A stretch of 7,779 nucleotides of DNA, from contig CAIJMB010000092.1 in NCBI GenBank assembly GCA_903821715.1, positions 1-7,779 on the forward strand, written 5' to 3'. The position numbers and the translations under genes were made by a program. Shown one piece after another: positions 1 to 5,867 of the stretch (its first letter is position 1; each line of letters starts with the position of its first letter). Under the pieces are notes generated by a model, which worked only from the letters and a program-made list of their open reading frames with translations, was not told the origin of the DNA and did no database searches. Origin of the DNA: an uncultured Flavobacteriales bacterium (GTDB taxonomy: Bacteria; Bacteroidota; Bacteroidia; Flavobacteriales; Schleiferiaceae).

Positions 1-722
1 ACTACCAAGTAGTGTTCTCGGACACCCCTGGAGTGCTCGATCCGGCTTATGAGCTGCAGGAGCGCATGCTCGATGCGGTGCGTGAGGCGCTGAAGGATGC
101 CGACGTCTTTTTGTACGTCGTAGAACTGGGCGAGGGGCCACTCAAAAACGAGGGGCTGTTTAAACACATTCAAACGACTACAACGCCGGTGCTGGTGCTG
201 CTCAACAAAATTGACCTAAAGGACCAAGCAGTGCTTGAGGCCGAAGTGGTGAAGTGGCAAGGAATGCTTCCACAGGCTGAGGTGATTCCGATCAGTGCGC
301 TGAACCGATTCAACCTGGATTACTTGATGTCGCGCGTGCTGGAACTGATTCCCGAGGGCCCCGCCTACTACGAAAAGGATCAGTTGACTGACCGCAGCGA
401 ACGCTTTGTGGCGTCTGAAATCATTCGTGAGCAGATTTTGATGCGCTACCAAAAAGAGGTTCCGTATTCAGTAGAAGTGGCGATTGACACGTTTGAAGAG
501 GGTGAAGACATTCACAAGATCCGTGCGATTTTGTACGTTTCGCGCGATTCGCAAAAGGGCATCATCATTGGCCACAAGGGCGCGGCGATTAAGTCGGTCG
601 GAATCGGGGCCCGCAAGGCCATGGAGGCCTTTTTTCAGCGCCAGGTTCACCTGGAGCTCTTTGTAAAAGTTCAGCCGGACTGGCGCGACAACGCCCGTTC
701 GCTCAAGCAATTCGGATACTAG
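1..722 (+). CDS. era: GTPase Era, 5'-truncated by the window edge
   Basis: Era is a GTPase that binds the 3' end of 16S rRNA and assists late 30S assembly. The reading frame is open from base 3 to the left edge, and about 239 residues are visible of a family length near 295. The missing N-terminus should hold the P-loop and switch I. Visible motifs are G3 DTPG (visible residues 9-12), G4 NKID (68-71) and G5 SAL (98-100). They are followed by a C-terminal KH domain with its GHKG loop (190-193) and a terminal aromatic FGY. The GTG at base 12 is an internal valine codon, because the frame continues upstream as YQV into FSDTPG. The stop lies one base before der, so the two are probably co-transcribed. 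The identification is secure; only the 5' end is unseen. Confidence 0.97.
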   Translation, partial: YQVVFSDTPGVLDPAYELQERMLDAVREALKDADVFLYVVELGEGPLKNEGLFKHIQTTTTPVLVLLNKIDLKDQAVLEAEVVKWQGMLPQAEVIPISALNRFNLDYLMSRVLELIPEGPAYYEKDQLTDRSERFVASEIIREQILMRYQKEVPYSVEVAIDTFEEGEDIHKIRAILYVSRDSQKGIIIGHKGAAIKSVGIGARKAMEAFFQRQVHLELFVKVQPDWRDNARSLKQFGY

Positions 723-723
723 T

Positions 724-2049
724 ATGAGGTCGTTAATCGCCATTGTAGGTCGCCCCAACGTGGGCAAATCGACGTTTTTTAACCGCCTGGTGCAAAAGCG
801 CGAAGCCATTGTGGATTCGGTGGCCGGCGTGACGCGCGACCGCCACTACGGCAGTGCGGAATGGGGCGGACGCGTGTTTACCCTCGTGGATACGGGCGGA
901 TGGGTCGAAGGGTCCGACGACGTATTTGAGGGCGAAATCCGCCGCCAAGTCAAGGCGGCACTCGACGAGTGCAACGCCGTAGTCTTTTTGGTGGATGCTG
1001 AAGACGGATTGAGTCCGGACGATGAAGAAATTGCGCAGCTCCTGCGCCGACAAAAAAAGCCGGTGCTGCTTGTGGCCAACAAAGTCGACAACCACGCTCG
1101 GTCGGCACAAGCTGCTGAATTTTACAGCCTTGGATTTGGAGAACCCTTTGCGCTGAGTTCGGTGAACGGCAGCGGAACCGGCGAGTTGCTCGACCAACTT
1201 ATTACGGTGCTGCCCCCCGCGTCTGAAGATGAGGGCAGTGAGCTCGACCCATGGGAGGGCTTGCCGCGCTTGGCCATCGTAGGCCGTCCGAATGTGGGCA
1301 AGTCGTCGATTACCAACGCCCTCTTTGAAGAAGAGGTCAGCATCGTGACGGACATCGCCGGAACCACCCGCGACACGGTCAACCAGCGCTTTACCAAGTT
1401 CGGAATGGACTTCGTGCTGCTTGATACGGCCGGACTCCGCAAAAAAGTCAAGGTGCATGAGGACCTTGAGTTCTATAGCAATATGCGGACGCTGCGCACC
1501 ATCGAAGATTCCGACGTGTGTATGCTCGTGATTGATGCAGCGCACGGACTTGAGGCCCAAGACTTGGCCATTATTAGTGTGATTCACAAGAACCGCAAGG
1601 GGCTGATTGTGGTTGTCAACAAGTGGGACCTTGTCGAGAAACAGACTCAGACGCTTGAGGAGTACAAGGCGGTGATCAAGAAACGATTGCAACCGTTTAA
1701 CGACGTGCCCATCATCTTTACTTCGGCGCTTACCAAGCAGCGCGTACTGAAGGCCATCGAAGAAGCTATGGAAGTGTACCGCCGCCGTTCGACCCGAATT
1801 TCGAAGACAGACCTCAACGATCGGCTACTTTCGATGGTTAAGCACCAGCCGCCCCCCATTTACAAGGGCAAGGAGATCAAGATCAAGTTCATCACGCAGC
1901 TTCCGACCAAGTACCCGCAGTTTGTGTTTTTCTGCAACCTGCCTCAGTACGTCAAAGACAGCTACTCGCGCTTTGTGGAGAACCAGATGCGCCAGATGTA
2001 CGACTTGAGCGGGGTTCCGATTGACCTCTTCTGGCGGAAGAGTTCATAG
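724..2049 (+). CDS. der: Ribosome biogenesis GTPase Der (EngA), double G-domain
   Basis: Der is an essential GTPase with two tandem G domains that acts in 50S subunit assembly. At 441 residues the protein has normal family length. The first G domain shows GRPNVGKST (9-17), DTGG (56-59) and NKVD (119-122). The second shows GRPNVGKSS (187-195), DTAG (234-237), NKWD (299-302) and SAL (334-336). The remaining roughly 90 residues form the KH-like C-terminal domain, with the typical PPxYKGKEIKI stretch. The ATG follows the era stop by one base and has no clear Shine-Dalgarno sequence, which suggests translation coupled to era. All expected GTPase motifs are present and I see no frameshift. A toxin-like remnant on the other strand overlaps its last six bases. 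Confidence 0.98.
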   Translation: MRSLIAIVGRPNVGKSTFFNRLVQKREAIVDSVAGVTRDRHYGSAEWGGRVFTLVDTGGWVEGSDDVFEGEIRRQVKAALDECNAVVFLVDAEDGLSPDDEEIAQLLRRQKKPVLLVANKVDNHARSAQAAEFYSLGFGEPFALSSVNGSGTGELLDQLITVLPPASEDEGSELDPWEGLPRLAIVGRPNVGKSSITNALFEEEVSIVTDIAGTTRDTVNQRFTKFGMDFVLLDTAGLRKKVKVHEDLEFYSNMRTLRTIEDSDVCMLVIDAAHGLEAQDLAIISVIHKNRKGLIVVVNKWDLVEKQTQTLEEYKAVIKKRLQPFNDVPIIFTSALTKQRVLKAIEEAMEVYRRRSTRISKTDLNDRLLSMVKHQPPPIYKGKEIKIKFITQLPTKYPQFVFFCNLPQYVKDSYSRFVENQMRQMYDLSGVPIDLFWRKSS

Positions 2050-2085
2050 GTAGTGGCCCTTTAGACTGAAGACGACCGCACGCAT
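2044..2085 (-). pseudogene. Possible remnant of a RelE/ParE/YoeB-type toxin gene (13 codons)
   Basis: The antitoxin on this strand ends in TAATG, so its stop codon overlaps a new ATG in a different frame. That frame reads MRAVVFSLKGHYL and then TGA, running into the 3' end of der. The first nine residues look like the opening beta strand of RelE/ParE/YoeB-superfamily toxins, which often start like M(R/K)xVVFSxKA. The toxin gene normally sits directly after a Phd/YefM antitoxin, often overlapping it. I infer a toxin gene cut off after about nine codons. The match is short and could be chance, so this is a tentative call. Confidence 0.3.
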
Positions 2086-2297
2086 TATTCAAGCGGAATC
2101 CCTCGTCCTTTGGCTAATTCCAATTCGCCTTTGAGCACGTCAACGGCGAGCTTCAGGTCGTTGTACTCTTGAATGGACATAAGTACGGCACCCCTCCCTT
2201 TAGAGCGTTTAATTACCACCAGCTCGTTGTCGTGTTCGACTTTGTCGAGCAGGGATTTGAGCTCAGCGCGGAGTTCGGAGTAGTTGACCGCAATCAT
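2085..2297 (-). CDS. Orphan Phd/YefM-type antitoxin
   Basis: A 70-residue protein starts MIAVNYSELRAELKSLLDKV and continues through VVIKR, then VLMSIQEYNDL. This is the Phd/YefM fold signature: an N-terminal DNA-binding dimer followed by a C-terminal tail that would wrap a toxin. In complete modules this protein neutralises a RelE/YoeB-like mRNA interferase and represses its own operon. I chose the start at 2297 because the family begins with M-x-A-V-N-Y, and because a longer reading would translate through the repeat at 2299-2320. It is short next to the usual 80-90 residues and ends in GRGIPLE. No complete toxin gene follows: only 35 bases separate it from the der stop. It may persist as an anti-addiction protein, as a regulator, or as a decaying relic. 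The family call is firm; its present role is unknown. Confidence 0.85.
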   Translation of the reverse strand: MIAVNYSELRAELKSLLDKVEHDNELVVIKRSKGRGAVLMSIQEYNDLKLAVDVLKGELELAKGRGIPLE

Positions 2298-2298
2298 G

Positions 2299-2320
2299 TT
2301 TACGTACGTATTTACGTACG
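2299..2320 (-). repeat. Tandem CGTACGTAAA repeat, candidate antitoxin operator
   Basis: Two exact 10-base copies, CGTACGTAAA on the minus strand (2299-2308 and 2311-2320), lie at a 12-base period and end one base before the antitoxin ATG. Each contains the palindromic core CGTACG or TACGTA. Phd/YefM antitoxins bind repeated palindromic operators beside their own promoters. Position and symmetry fit autoregulation, with the repeat lying between the likely -7 box and the start codon. The operator role is inferred. Confidence 0.55.
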
Positions 2321-2326
2321 AATTTA
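2319..2326 (-). promoter_or_regulatory. Candidate -7 promoter element for the orphan antitoxin
   Basis: TAAATTCG on the minus strand fits TAnnTTnG, close to the Bacteroidota sigma-A -7 consensus TAnnTTTG. It lies 21 bases before the antitoxin ATG and abuts the tandem repeat, so a bound repressor would cover the start of transcription. No convincing -33 TTG is seen at the usual distance. Confidence 0.4.
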
Positions 2327-2405
2327 AGGAAAATTCAATACTGTTCATGGGTGCAAGCTCCAAAAAAGAGTCCGCACACAACCGTGGTTAAATGGATGTT
2401 CCGAC

Positions 2406-3101
2406 TTACTTCGTAGCCGCCCGAAACGCCGCCTCGAGGTCTTCTTTGCCCGGACCGAAGGTTTCGATCGAGGCCTCGCGGACCAGCTGGCCGCGGCGAA
2501 TGAATCCGACCACATCGCACATCGCCTGCACTTCTTGCATGATGTGGGTGCTGAGGATCACCGTTTTGTCGCTGCCGACGCGGCGAATCAGCTGGCGAAT
2601 TTCAACGAGCTGGTTGGGGTCAAGGCCGGTGGTGGGCTCGTCGAGAATCAACACTTTGGGGTCGTGAATCTGGGCGGCGGCGAGGCCGCCGCGCTGGCGG
2701 TAGCCCTTTGAAAGCTCGCCGATGCGCTTGTGGCGCTCGGGGGTGAGGCCCACGTCGGCGATGAGTTGCTCGGCGCGGTCGCGGTCCACCTGGTAGAGGT
2801 CGGCGACGTAGTGCAGGTACTCGGTCACGTACAGGTCGGGGTAGAGCGGATTCTGCTCGGGCAGGTAGCCCAGAATGCGGCGCACTTCGAGGCTGTCGGT
2901 GGCGCAATCCATTCCGTGTACTTGGGCGGATCCTTCGTCGGCCGGAATCAGGCCGCACACAATTTTCATGAAGGTCGACTTACCCGCTCCGTTGGGGCCG
3001 AGCAAGCCGTAGATCTGCCCGGGTTGGGCGTTTAGGGTAAATCCGTCGAGCGCATTTTGGCGCCCGTAGGTCTTGCGAAGATTTTCTGCAGCAATCGACA
3101 T
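2406..3101 (-). CDS. ABC transporter ATP-binding protein, GldA-like but short
   Basis: A 231-residue nucleotide-binding subunit that would power a membrane permease. Motifs in order are Walker A GPNGAGKST (35-43), Q-loop Q83 in LPEQNPLYPDLYV, signature LSKGYRQRGG (130-139), Walker B VLILDEP (150-156), D-loop GLDP (159-162) and the switch histidine H186 in STHIMQEV. The signature region and Walker B surroundings closely resemble GldA, the ATPase of the GldAFG exporter tied to gliding in Bacteroidota. GldA as I recall it has about 300 residues, with a further C-terminal domain before a final LEAVFR-like motif. Here LEAAFRAATK follows almost directly after the core. I chose the start MSIAAENLRKTYG at 3101; longer readings run into the divergent rsgA. 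No permease gene lies beside it, so the substrate is unknown and I give no symbol. Confidence 0.9.
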   Translation of the reverse strand: MSIAAENLRKTYGRQNALDGFTLNAQPGQIYGLLGPNGAGKSTFMKIVCGLIPADEGSAQVHGMDCATDSLEVRRILGYLPEQNPLYPDLYVTEYLHYVADLYQVDRDRAEQLIADVGLTPERHKRIGELSKGYRQRGGLAAAQIHDPKVLILDEPTTGLDPNQLVEIRQLIRRVGSDKTVILSTHIMQEVQAMCDVVGFIRRGQLVREASIETFGPGKEDLEAAFRAATK

Positions 3102-3120
3102 GGCGAAGAGTAACGAAGGC

Positions 3121-3128
3121 CGAAGGTA
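3121..3128 (-). promoter_or_regulatory. Candidate -7 promoter element for the ABC ATPase gene
   Basis: TACCTTCG on the minus strand fits TAnnTTnG and lies 19 bases before the ABC ATPase ATG, inside the 49-base divergent gap shared with rsgA. No -33 TTG is evident. The call rests on the motif, its spacing, and the same pattern at other starts in this window. Confidence 0.4.
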
Positions 3129-3134
3129 AGCCGA

Positions 3135-3142
3135 TATCTTTG
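3135..3142 (+). promoter_or_regulatory. Candidate -7 promoter element for the rsgA operon
   Basis: TATCTTTG matches the Bacteroidota -7 consensus TAnnTTTG exactly. Only eight bases separate it from the rsgA ATG, which would put transcription start at or within a few bases of the ATG and yield a leaderless or near-leaderless message. The gap is only 49 bases, and the ABC ATPase promoter lies within it on the other strand. Confidence 0.5.
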
Positions 3143-3150
3143 GTGTTCCG

Positions 3151-4113
3151 ATGGAAGCCCTCGTCTTAAAATCAACCGGAAGCTGGTACCGCCTGCAGTT
3201 TGCCGACGGAACCCAGGCCGACGCGCGCCTTCGCGGCGCGCTCCGCCTTGCGGGCAGCCGCGCGACCAACCCTGTCGCGGTGGGAGATCAGGTTGACGTG
3301 GTTCCCGAGTCCGAGGGGCGCTGGGCGATTACCGGGGTGCACGAGCGCCGCAACCACCTGGTGCGCAAGTCGGTCAACTTGTCGCGCAAGTCGCAGGTGA
3401 TCGCCGCCAACATCGACCAGGCGGTGCTGATTGCCACGGTTTCTGAGCCGGTGACGCTGTACGGATTCATGGATCGCTTTTTGGCGACGGCTGAGGCCTA
3501 CCGGATTCCGACGGTGATTGCATTCAACAAGGTGGACGCGCTCGACGAGGCTAGTGAGGCCGAGTTGGCCTACCGCGAGGCGGCCTACGGGCAGGCGGGC
3601 TACCAGACGTTGCGGGTTTCGGCCGAGACGGGCGAGGGGCTCGACGCCCTGCGCGAGGTGCTGCGCGGCAAGGTTTCGCTCTTTAGCGGGCACAGCGGAG
3701 TCGGCAAAAGCAGCTTGGCCAACCGCCTGCAGCCCGGACTTGACCTGCGGACGGGCGCCATCAGTTCCGCCCACGGTCAGGGGCAGCACACGACGACGTT
3801 TGCTGAGATGCATCCGCTGGATTTGGGCGGATTCTTGATCGATACCCCCGGAATCCGCGGCTTTGGCCTCGTCGACATGGAGCGCGAGGAGATCAGCCAC
3901 TACTTTCCCGAGGTGTTTGCGCTGTCGCCGCAGTGCCGCTTTGGCAGCTGTCTGCACGCCGACGAGCCCGGATGCGCCGTCCGGGACGCGTACGAGGGCA
4001 ACAAACTGGCTCCGACCCGCTACGAGAGCTACCTGAGCATGCTGGCGGGCGACGACGAAGAGGATCCGTACCGCCACGGAGCCTACAAGGAACTCAAAGG
4101 CCGCACGCGATGA
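3151..4113 (+). CDS. rsgA: Ribosome small-subunit-dependent GTPase RsgA
   Basis: RsgA is a circularly permuted GTPase that releases assembly factors and checks the decoding centre late in 30S maturation. The 320 residues hold an N-terminal OB-fold (about 1-70). The GTPase motifs follow in permuted order: G4 NKVD (126-129), G5 SAE (157-159), G1 GHSGVGKSS (180-188), switch I GQHTTT (211-216) and G3 DTPG (231-234). A C-terminal zinc site is formed by C262, C267, H269 and C275. This is the complete family architecture at normal length. The ATG lies just after a TATCTTTG promoter element, which supports the start. Its last bases overlap the dtd start as ATGA, so the two genes are translationally coupled. 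Confidence 0.98.
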   Translation: MEALVLKSTGSWYRLQFADGTQADARLRGALRLAGSRATNPVAVGDQVDVVPESEGRWAITGVHERRNHLVRKSVNLSRKSQVIAANIDQAVLIATVSEPVTLYGFMDRFLATAEAYRIPTVIAFNKVDALDEASEAELAYREAAYGQAGYQTLRVSAETGEGLDALREVLRGKVSLFSGHSGVGKSSLANRLQPGLDLRTGAISSAHGQGQHTTTFAEMHPLDLGGFLIDTPGIRGFGLVDMEREEISHYFPEVFALSPQCRFGSCLHADEPGCAVRDAYEGNKLAPTRYESYLSMLAGDDEEDPYRHGAYKELKGRTR

Positions 4114-4562
4114 GGGTGGTGGTGCAGCGCGTACTCGAGGCGAGCGTGACGATTGACGGCAAGCTGCACGGCCGCATCGGCCCCGGGCTGCTCGTGCTGG
4201 CCGGTTGGGAAGAGGCCGATACGCCCGAAGACAATGCTTGGATGGCCCAGAAAATCAGCAAGATGCGCTTGTTTCCGGACACTGAGGGCGTCATGAACCG
4301 CTCGGTGATGGAAGCAGGCGGCGAGCTGCTCGTGGTGAGCCAATTCACGCTGCATGCTTCGACTAAGAAGGGCAACCGACCGAGCTATTTCAAGGCGGCG
4401 CATCCGCGCGTGTCGGTTCCGCTGTACGAAGATTTTCTGGACGTACTCTGGAACGAGGCCAACTTGCCCGTGAAGTCGGGCGTGTTTGGTGCCGACATGA
4501 AGGTGGCGCTGGTCAACGACGGACCGGTGACGATTACAATGGACTCCAAAAACAAGGAATGA
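4110..4562 (+). CDS. dtd: D-aminoacyl-tRNA deacylase
   Basis: Dtd hydrolyses D-amino acids (and glycine on tRNA-Ala) from mischarged tRNAs and so protects translation. The 150-residue protein starts MRVVVQRVLEASVTIDG, as expected for the family. It carries both active-site motifs: SQFTLHA, the counterpart of SQFTL(Y/F)A with the catalytic threonine, and NDGPVT near the C-terminus, the cross-subunit Gly-Pro motif that enforces chirality. The start overlaps the rsgA stop (ATGA at 4110-4113), and its own stop overlaps the next start in the same way. The longer upstream reading of this frame is the rsgA gene read out of frame, so it was not used. Confidence 0.97.
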   Translation: MRVVVQRVLEASVTIDGKLHGRIGPGLLVLAGWEEADTPEDNAWMAQKISKMRLFPDTEGVMNRSVMEAGGELLVVSQFTLHASTKKGNRPSYFKAAHPRVSVPLYEDFLDVLWNEANLPVKSGVFGADMKVALVNDGPVTITMDSKNKE

Positions 4563-4909
4563 TGACGTTTGACGACCAAAAGCCCGTGGGGGCCCTGCAA
4601 GCCGAAGTAGATCAGTGGATTGCCGATTTTGGCGTGCGCTACTTTAACGAGCTCACCAACATGGCCCAGCTCAGCGAAGAGGTGGGCGAGGTAGCCCGAA
4701 TCATTGCGCGCCGCTACGGCGAACAGTCCGAAAAGGAGTCCGACAAGAACAAGGACCTCGGCGAAGAACTGGCCGACGTGCTGTTTGTGACGCTGTGTTT
4801 GGCCAACCAAACGGGCACTGACCTGCAGGCCGCGTTTGATCGCCGCATGGCCGCCAAGGGCGCGCGCGACAAGGACCGGCATGCGAATAATGCGAAGCTC
4901 AGAACTTAG
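4559..4909 (+). CDS. MazG-like nucleotide pyrophosphohydrolase
   Basis: A small all-alpha NTP pyrophosphohydrolase that would convert NTPs or modified dNTPs to monophosphates and pyrophosphate, as house-cleaning. The 116 residues hold one MazG domain. Its two metal-binding helices are EEVGE (40-44) and EELAD (69-73), which supply the ExxE and ExxD acidic residues. The single domain separates it from the two-domain E. coli MazG. The start ATG overlaps the dtd stop (ATGA); a second ATG at 4562 directly follows and cannot be excluded. The C-terminus, rich in K, R, D and H, looks complete. The last four bases overlap the 3' end of the opposite-strand GNAT gene. As I recall, rsgA-dtd-mazG is a common order in Bacteroidota. 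Its natural substrate is unknown. Confidence 0.92.
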   Translation: MMTFDDQKPVGALQAEVDQWIADFGVRYFNELTNMAQLSEEVGEVARIIARRYGEQSEKESDKNKDLGEELADVLFVTLCLANQTGTDLQAAFDRRMAAKGARDKDRHANNAKLRT

Positions 4910-5370
4910 AGTTGGTTCAAGTCAAAATACCAGTATTCTGAATCCGTTAAATGTTTGAAGCTGAGCTTTCGATAAAATGCTTCGACGTCTTGGTTTATTG
5001 GCTGAACTAGTACAAAGCGCAGTCCAATTTCAGAACTGATTTTTTTGGACCGAAGTAGGGCGTCGACAACCGCTATTCGTCCATAATTTTTGCCCTGGGA
5101 ACGGCGACTAACCGCAAGCCGACCTAACAAAATCGTAGGGATTGCGCGGTAAGGGAACCGAAGTTGTTCACATACGACCGAGTGCGCGCTCAGCGTATAA
5201 TAGGTCTCAATCTGAAATGGGTTATTCGGATTGGCTAGCACCCATGTTTGTGATGCTCCGCGTTTTTGATCCTGTCGAGCGTAGTGCTTTAAATAGTTAT
5301 CTAGTTCGACGTTTCCGCTTTCGAACTGATCTCGACGGTGCCCTTTATTTAACGAAACAAACTCACCCAT
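4906..5370 (-). CDS. GNAT acetyltransferase, probable TacT-type toxin
   Basis: A 154-residue GNAT-fold protein. TacT-family toxins acetylate the amino group of aminoacyl-tRNA using acetyl-CoA and so block translation. Family traits seen are FESGNVELDNYL (16-27), ARQDQKRGASQTWV (31-44), YYTLSAHSV (57-65), LLGRLAV (81-87), and the acetyl-CoA pyrophosphate loop RRSQGKNYG (89-97). The late tyrosine Y133 in AFYRKLSF is the usual candidate catalytic residue. The loop reads QGKNYG where QGxGxG/A is typical. It lies downstream of a DUF1778 antitoxin gene and overlaps it by eight bases, the classic antitoxin-toxin order. Base composition is clearly AT-richer than the dtd and mazG side, which suggests transfer. 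The toxin role is inferred from family and neighbour. Confidence 0.88.
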   Translation of the reverse strand: MGEFVSLNKGHRRDQFESGNVELDNYLKHYARQDQKRGASQTWVLANPNNPFQIETYYTLSAHSVVCEQLRFPYRAIPTILLGRLAVSRRSQGKNYGRIAVVDALLRSKKISSEIGLRFVLVQPINQDVEAFYRKLSFKHLTDSEYWYFDLNQL

Positions 5371-5659
5371 GGCGAAGCACGAATTCCTCGTACTTCGATA
5401 TGGCAGCTCGCAGATCGGGTGTCTGAGCCTGAGGTTCTGATGCGTGCGCCTGAAGTAAGGCCGCCATTGCGCGTTCAGAAATCACGAGGCGTTCCGAGCG
5501 AAGTATGGCTTCGTCGGCGGCCCGAAGGGTTGATGAAACGATAAAATCACTCACGCTTGAAAAGCCTGATGTGCGTGCAGCCCGTTCAATTCGGGCCTTC
5601 GCTTCAGAACTCAATCGGAGCGTTAATCGTGCATCGTTCACGTGCCAAATGTACGTCAT
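5363..5659 (-). CDS. DUF1778 ribbon-helix-helix antitoxin (TacA-type)
   Basis: A 98-residue antitoxin for the GNAT toxin. The N-terminal half, ARLTLRLSSEAKARIERAA followed by SVSDFIVSSTLRAADEAI, is the DUF1778 ribbon-helix-helix fold: a beta strand that inserts into the operator, then two helices. The C-terminal half holds SERAMAALLQAH and LRAAISKYEEF, matching the tail that in TacA-type antitoxins wraps the toxin and blocks its acetyl-CoA site. I chose the ATG at 5659 (MTYIWHVNDARL) over a TTG 24 bases upstream, which would run through the likely operator. The stop overlaps the toxin start by eight bases, giving coupled translation. Autorepression is expected; a dyad at 5676-5687 is a candidate site. 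Confidence 0.9.
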   Translation of the reverse strand: MTYIWHVNDARLTLRLSSEAKARIERAARTSGFSSVSDFIVSSTLRAADEAILRSERLVISERAMAALLQAHASEPQAQTPDLRAAISKYEEFVLRHG

Positions 5660-5675
5660 TTTGATGTCTTTATTG

Positions 5676-5688
5676 AAATTCAAATTTG
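5676..5688 (-). promoter_or_regulatory. Dyad and -7-like element upstream of the DUF1778 antitoxin
   Basis: An inverted repeat, AAATT-CA-AATTT (5676-5687), overlaps the self-complementary CAAATTTG (5681-5688). Read on the minus strand, CAAATTTG differs from TAnnTTTG at its first base only. It sits 21 bases before the antitoxin ATG, the same distance as at the orphan antitoxin. A dyad overlapping a promoter is what an autorepressing ribbon-helix-helix antitoxin would use. Both roles are inferred. Confidence 0.35.
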
Positions 5689-5836
5689 AGTTAATGAGGG
5701 TTGACTAGTCGGTACTAAATGGATGTTTTTAGGTAAGTTCTCGTTCGTTGTGACTCGAAGTAGTTCGCAAAACGTGAATTATTCCCATTCCGCAGGCAAT
5801 CAGTCGACCTTAAACACGACGGGCGCTCTTGCTTTG

Positions 5837-5844
5837 TACCTTAG
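5837..5844 (+). promoter_or_regulatory. Candidate -7 promoter element for the glutaryl-CoA dehydrogenase operon
   Basis: TACCTTAG fits TAnnTTnG and lies 23 bases before the ATG. The 5660-5867 gap around it is about 208 bases, AT-richer than the flanking housekeeping genes, and serves divergent genes. Apart from this element and the antitoxin dyad, I see only an 8-base palindrome, GACTAGTC (5703-5710). No clear -33 box is present. Confidence 0.4.
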
Positions 5845-5867
5845 CGGCCTACTTCAAAAACCCCTTG

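Noticed and set aside
733..1692. Long open frame on the minus strand across der, and a similar one opposite rsgA (3172-4077).
   Set aside because: Both are shadows of GC-biased codon use in strong conserved genes and show no recognisable domain.
3102..3269. Longer N-terminus for the ABC ATPase (start at 3269).
   Set aside because: The extra 56 residues are arginine- and proline-rich, resemble no family sequence, and overlap the start of rsgA. The canonical ATPase beginning is at 3101.
3933..4109. Longer N-terminus for dtd.
   Set aside because: It is rsgA read in another frame; Dtd proteins begin MRVVVQRV, exactly at 4110.
2389..5727. Exact 12-base repeat TAAATGGATGTT upstream of both antitoxin genes (2389-2400 and 5716-5727), same orientation.
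   Set aside because: A few 12-base matches are expected by chance in a window of this size. The surrounding bases do not match, and the distances to the two genes differ.
5829..5867. TTG start for the dehydrogenase 13 codons upstream.
   Set aside because: The extension covers the TACCTTAG promoter-like element, and family proteins start close to the ATG pair at 5868/5871.
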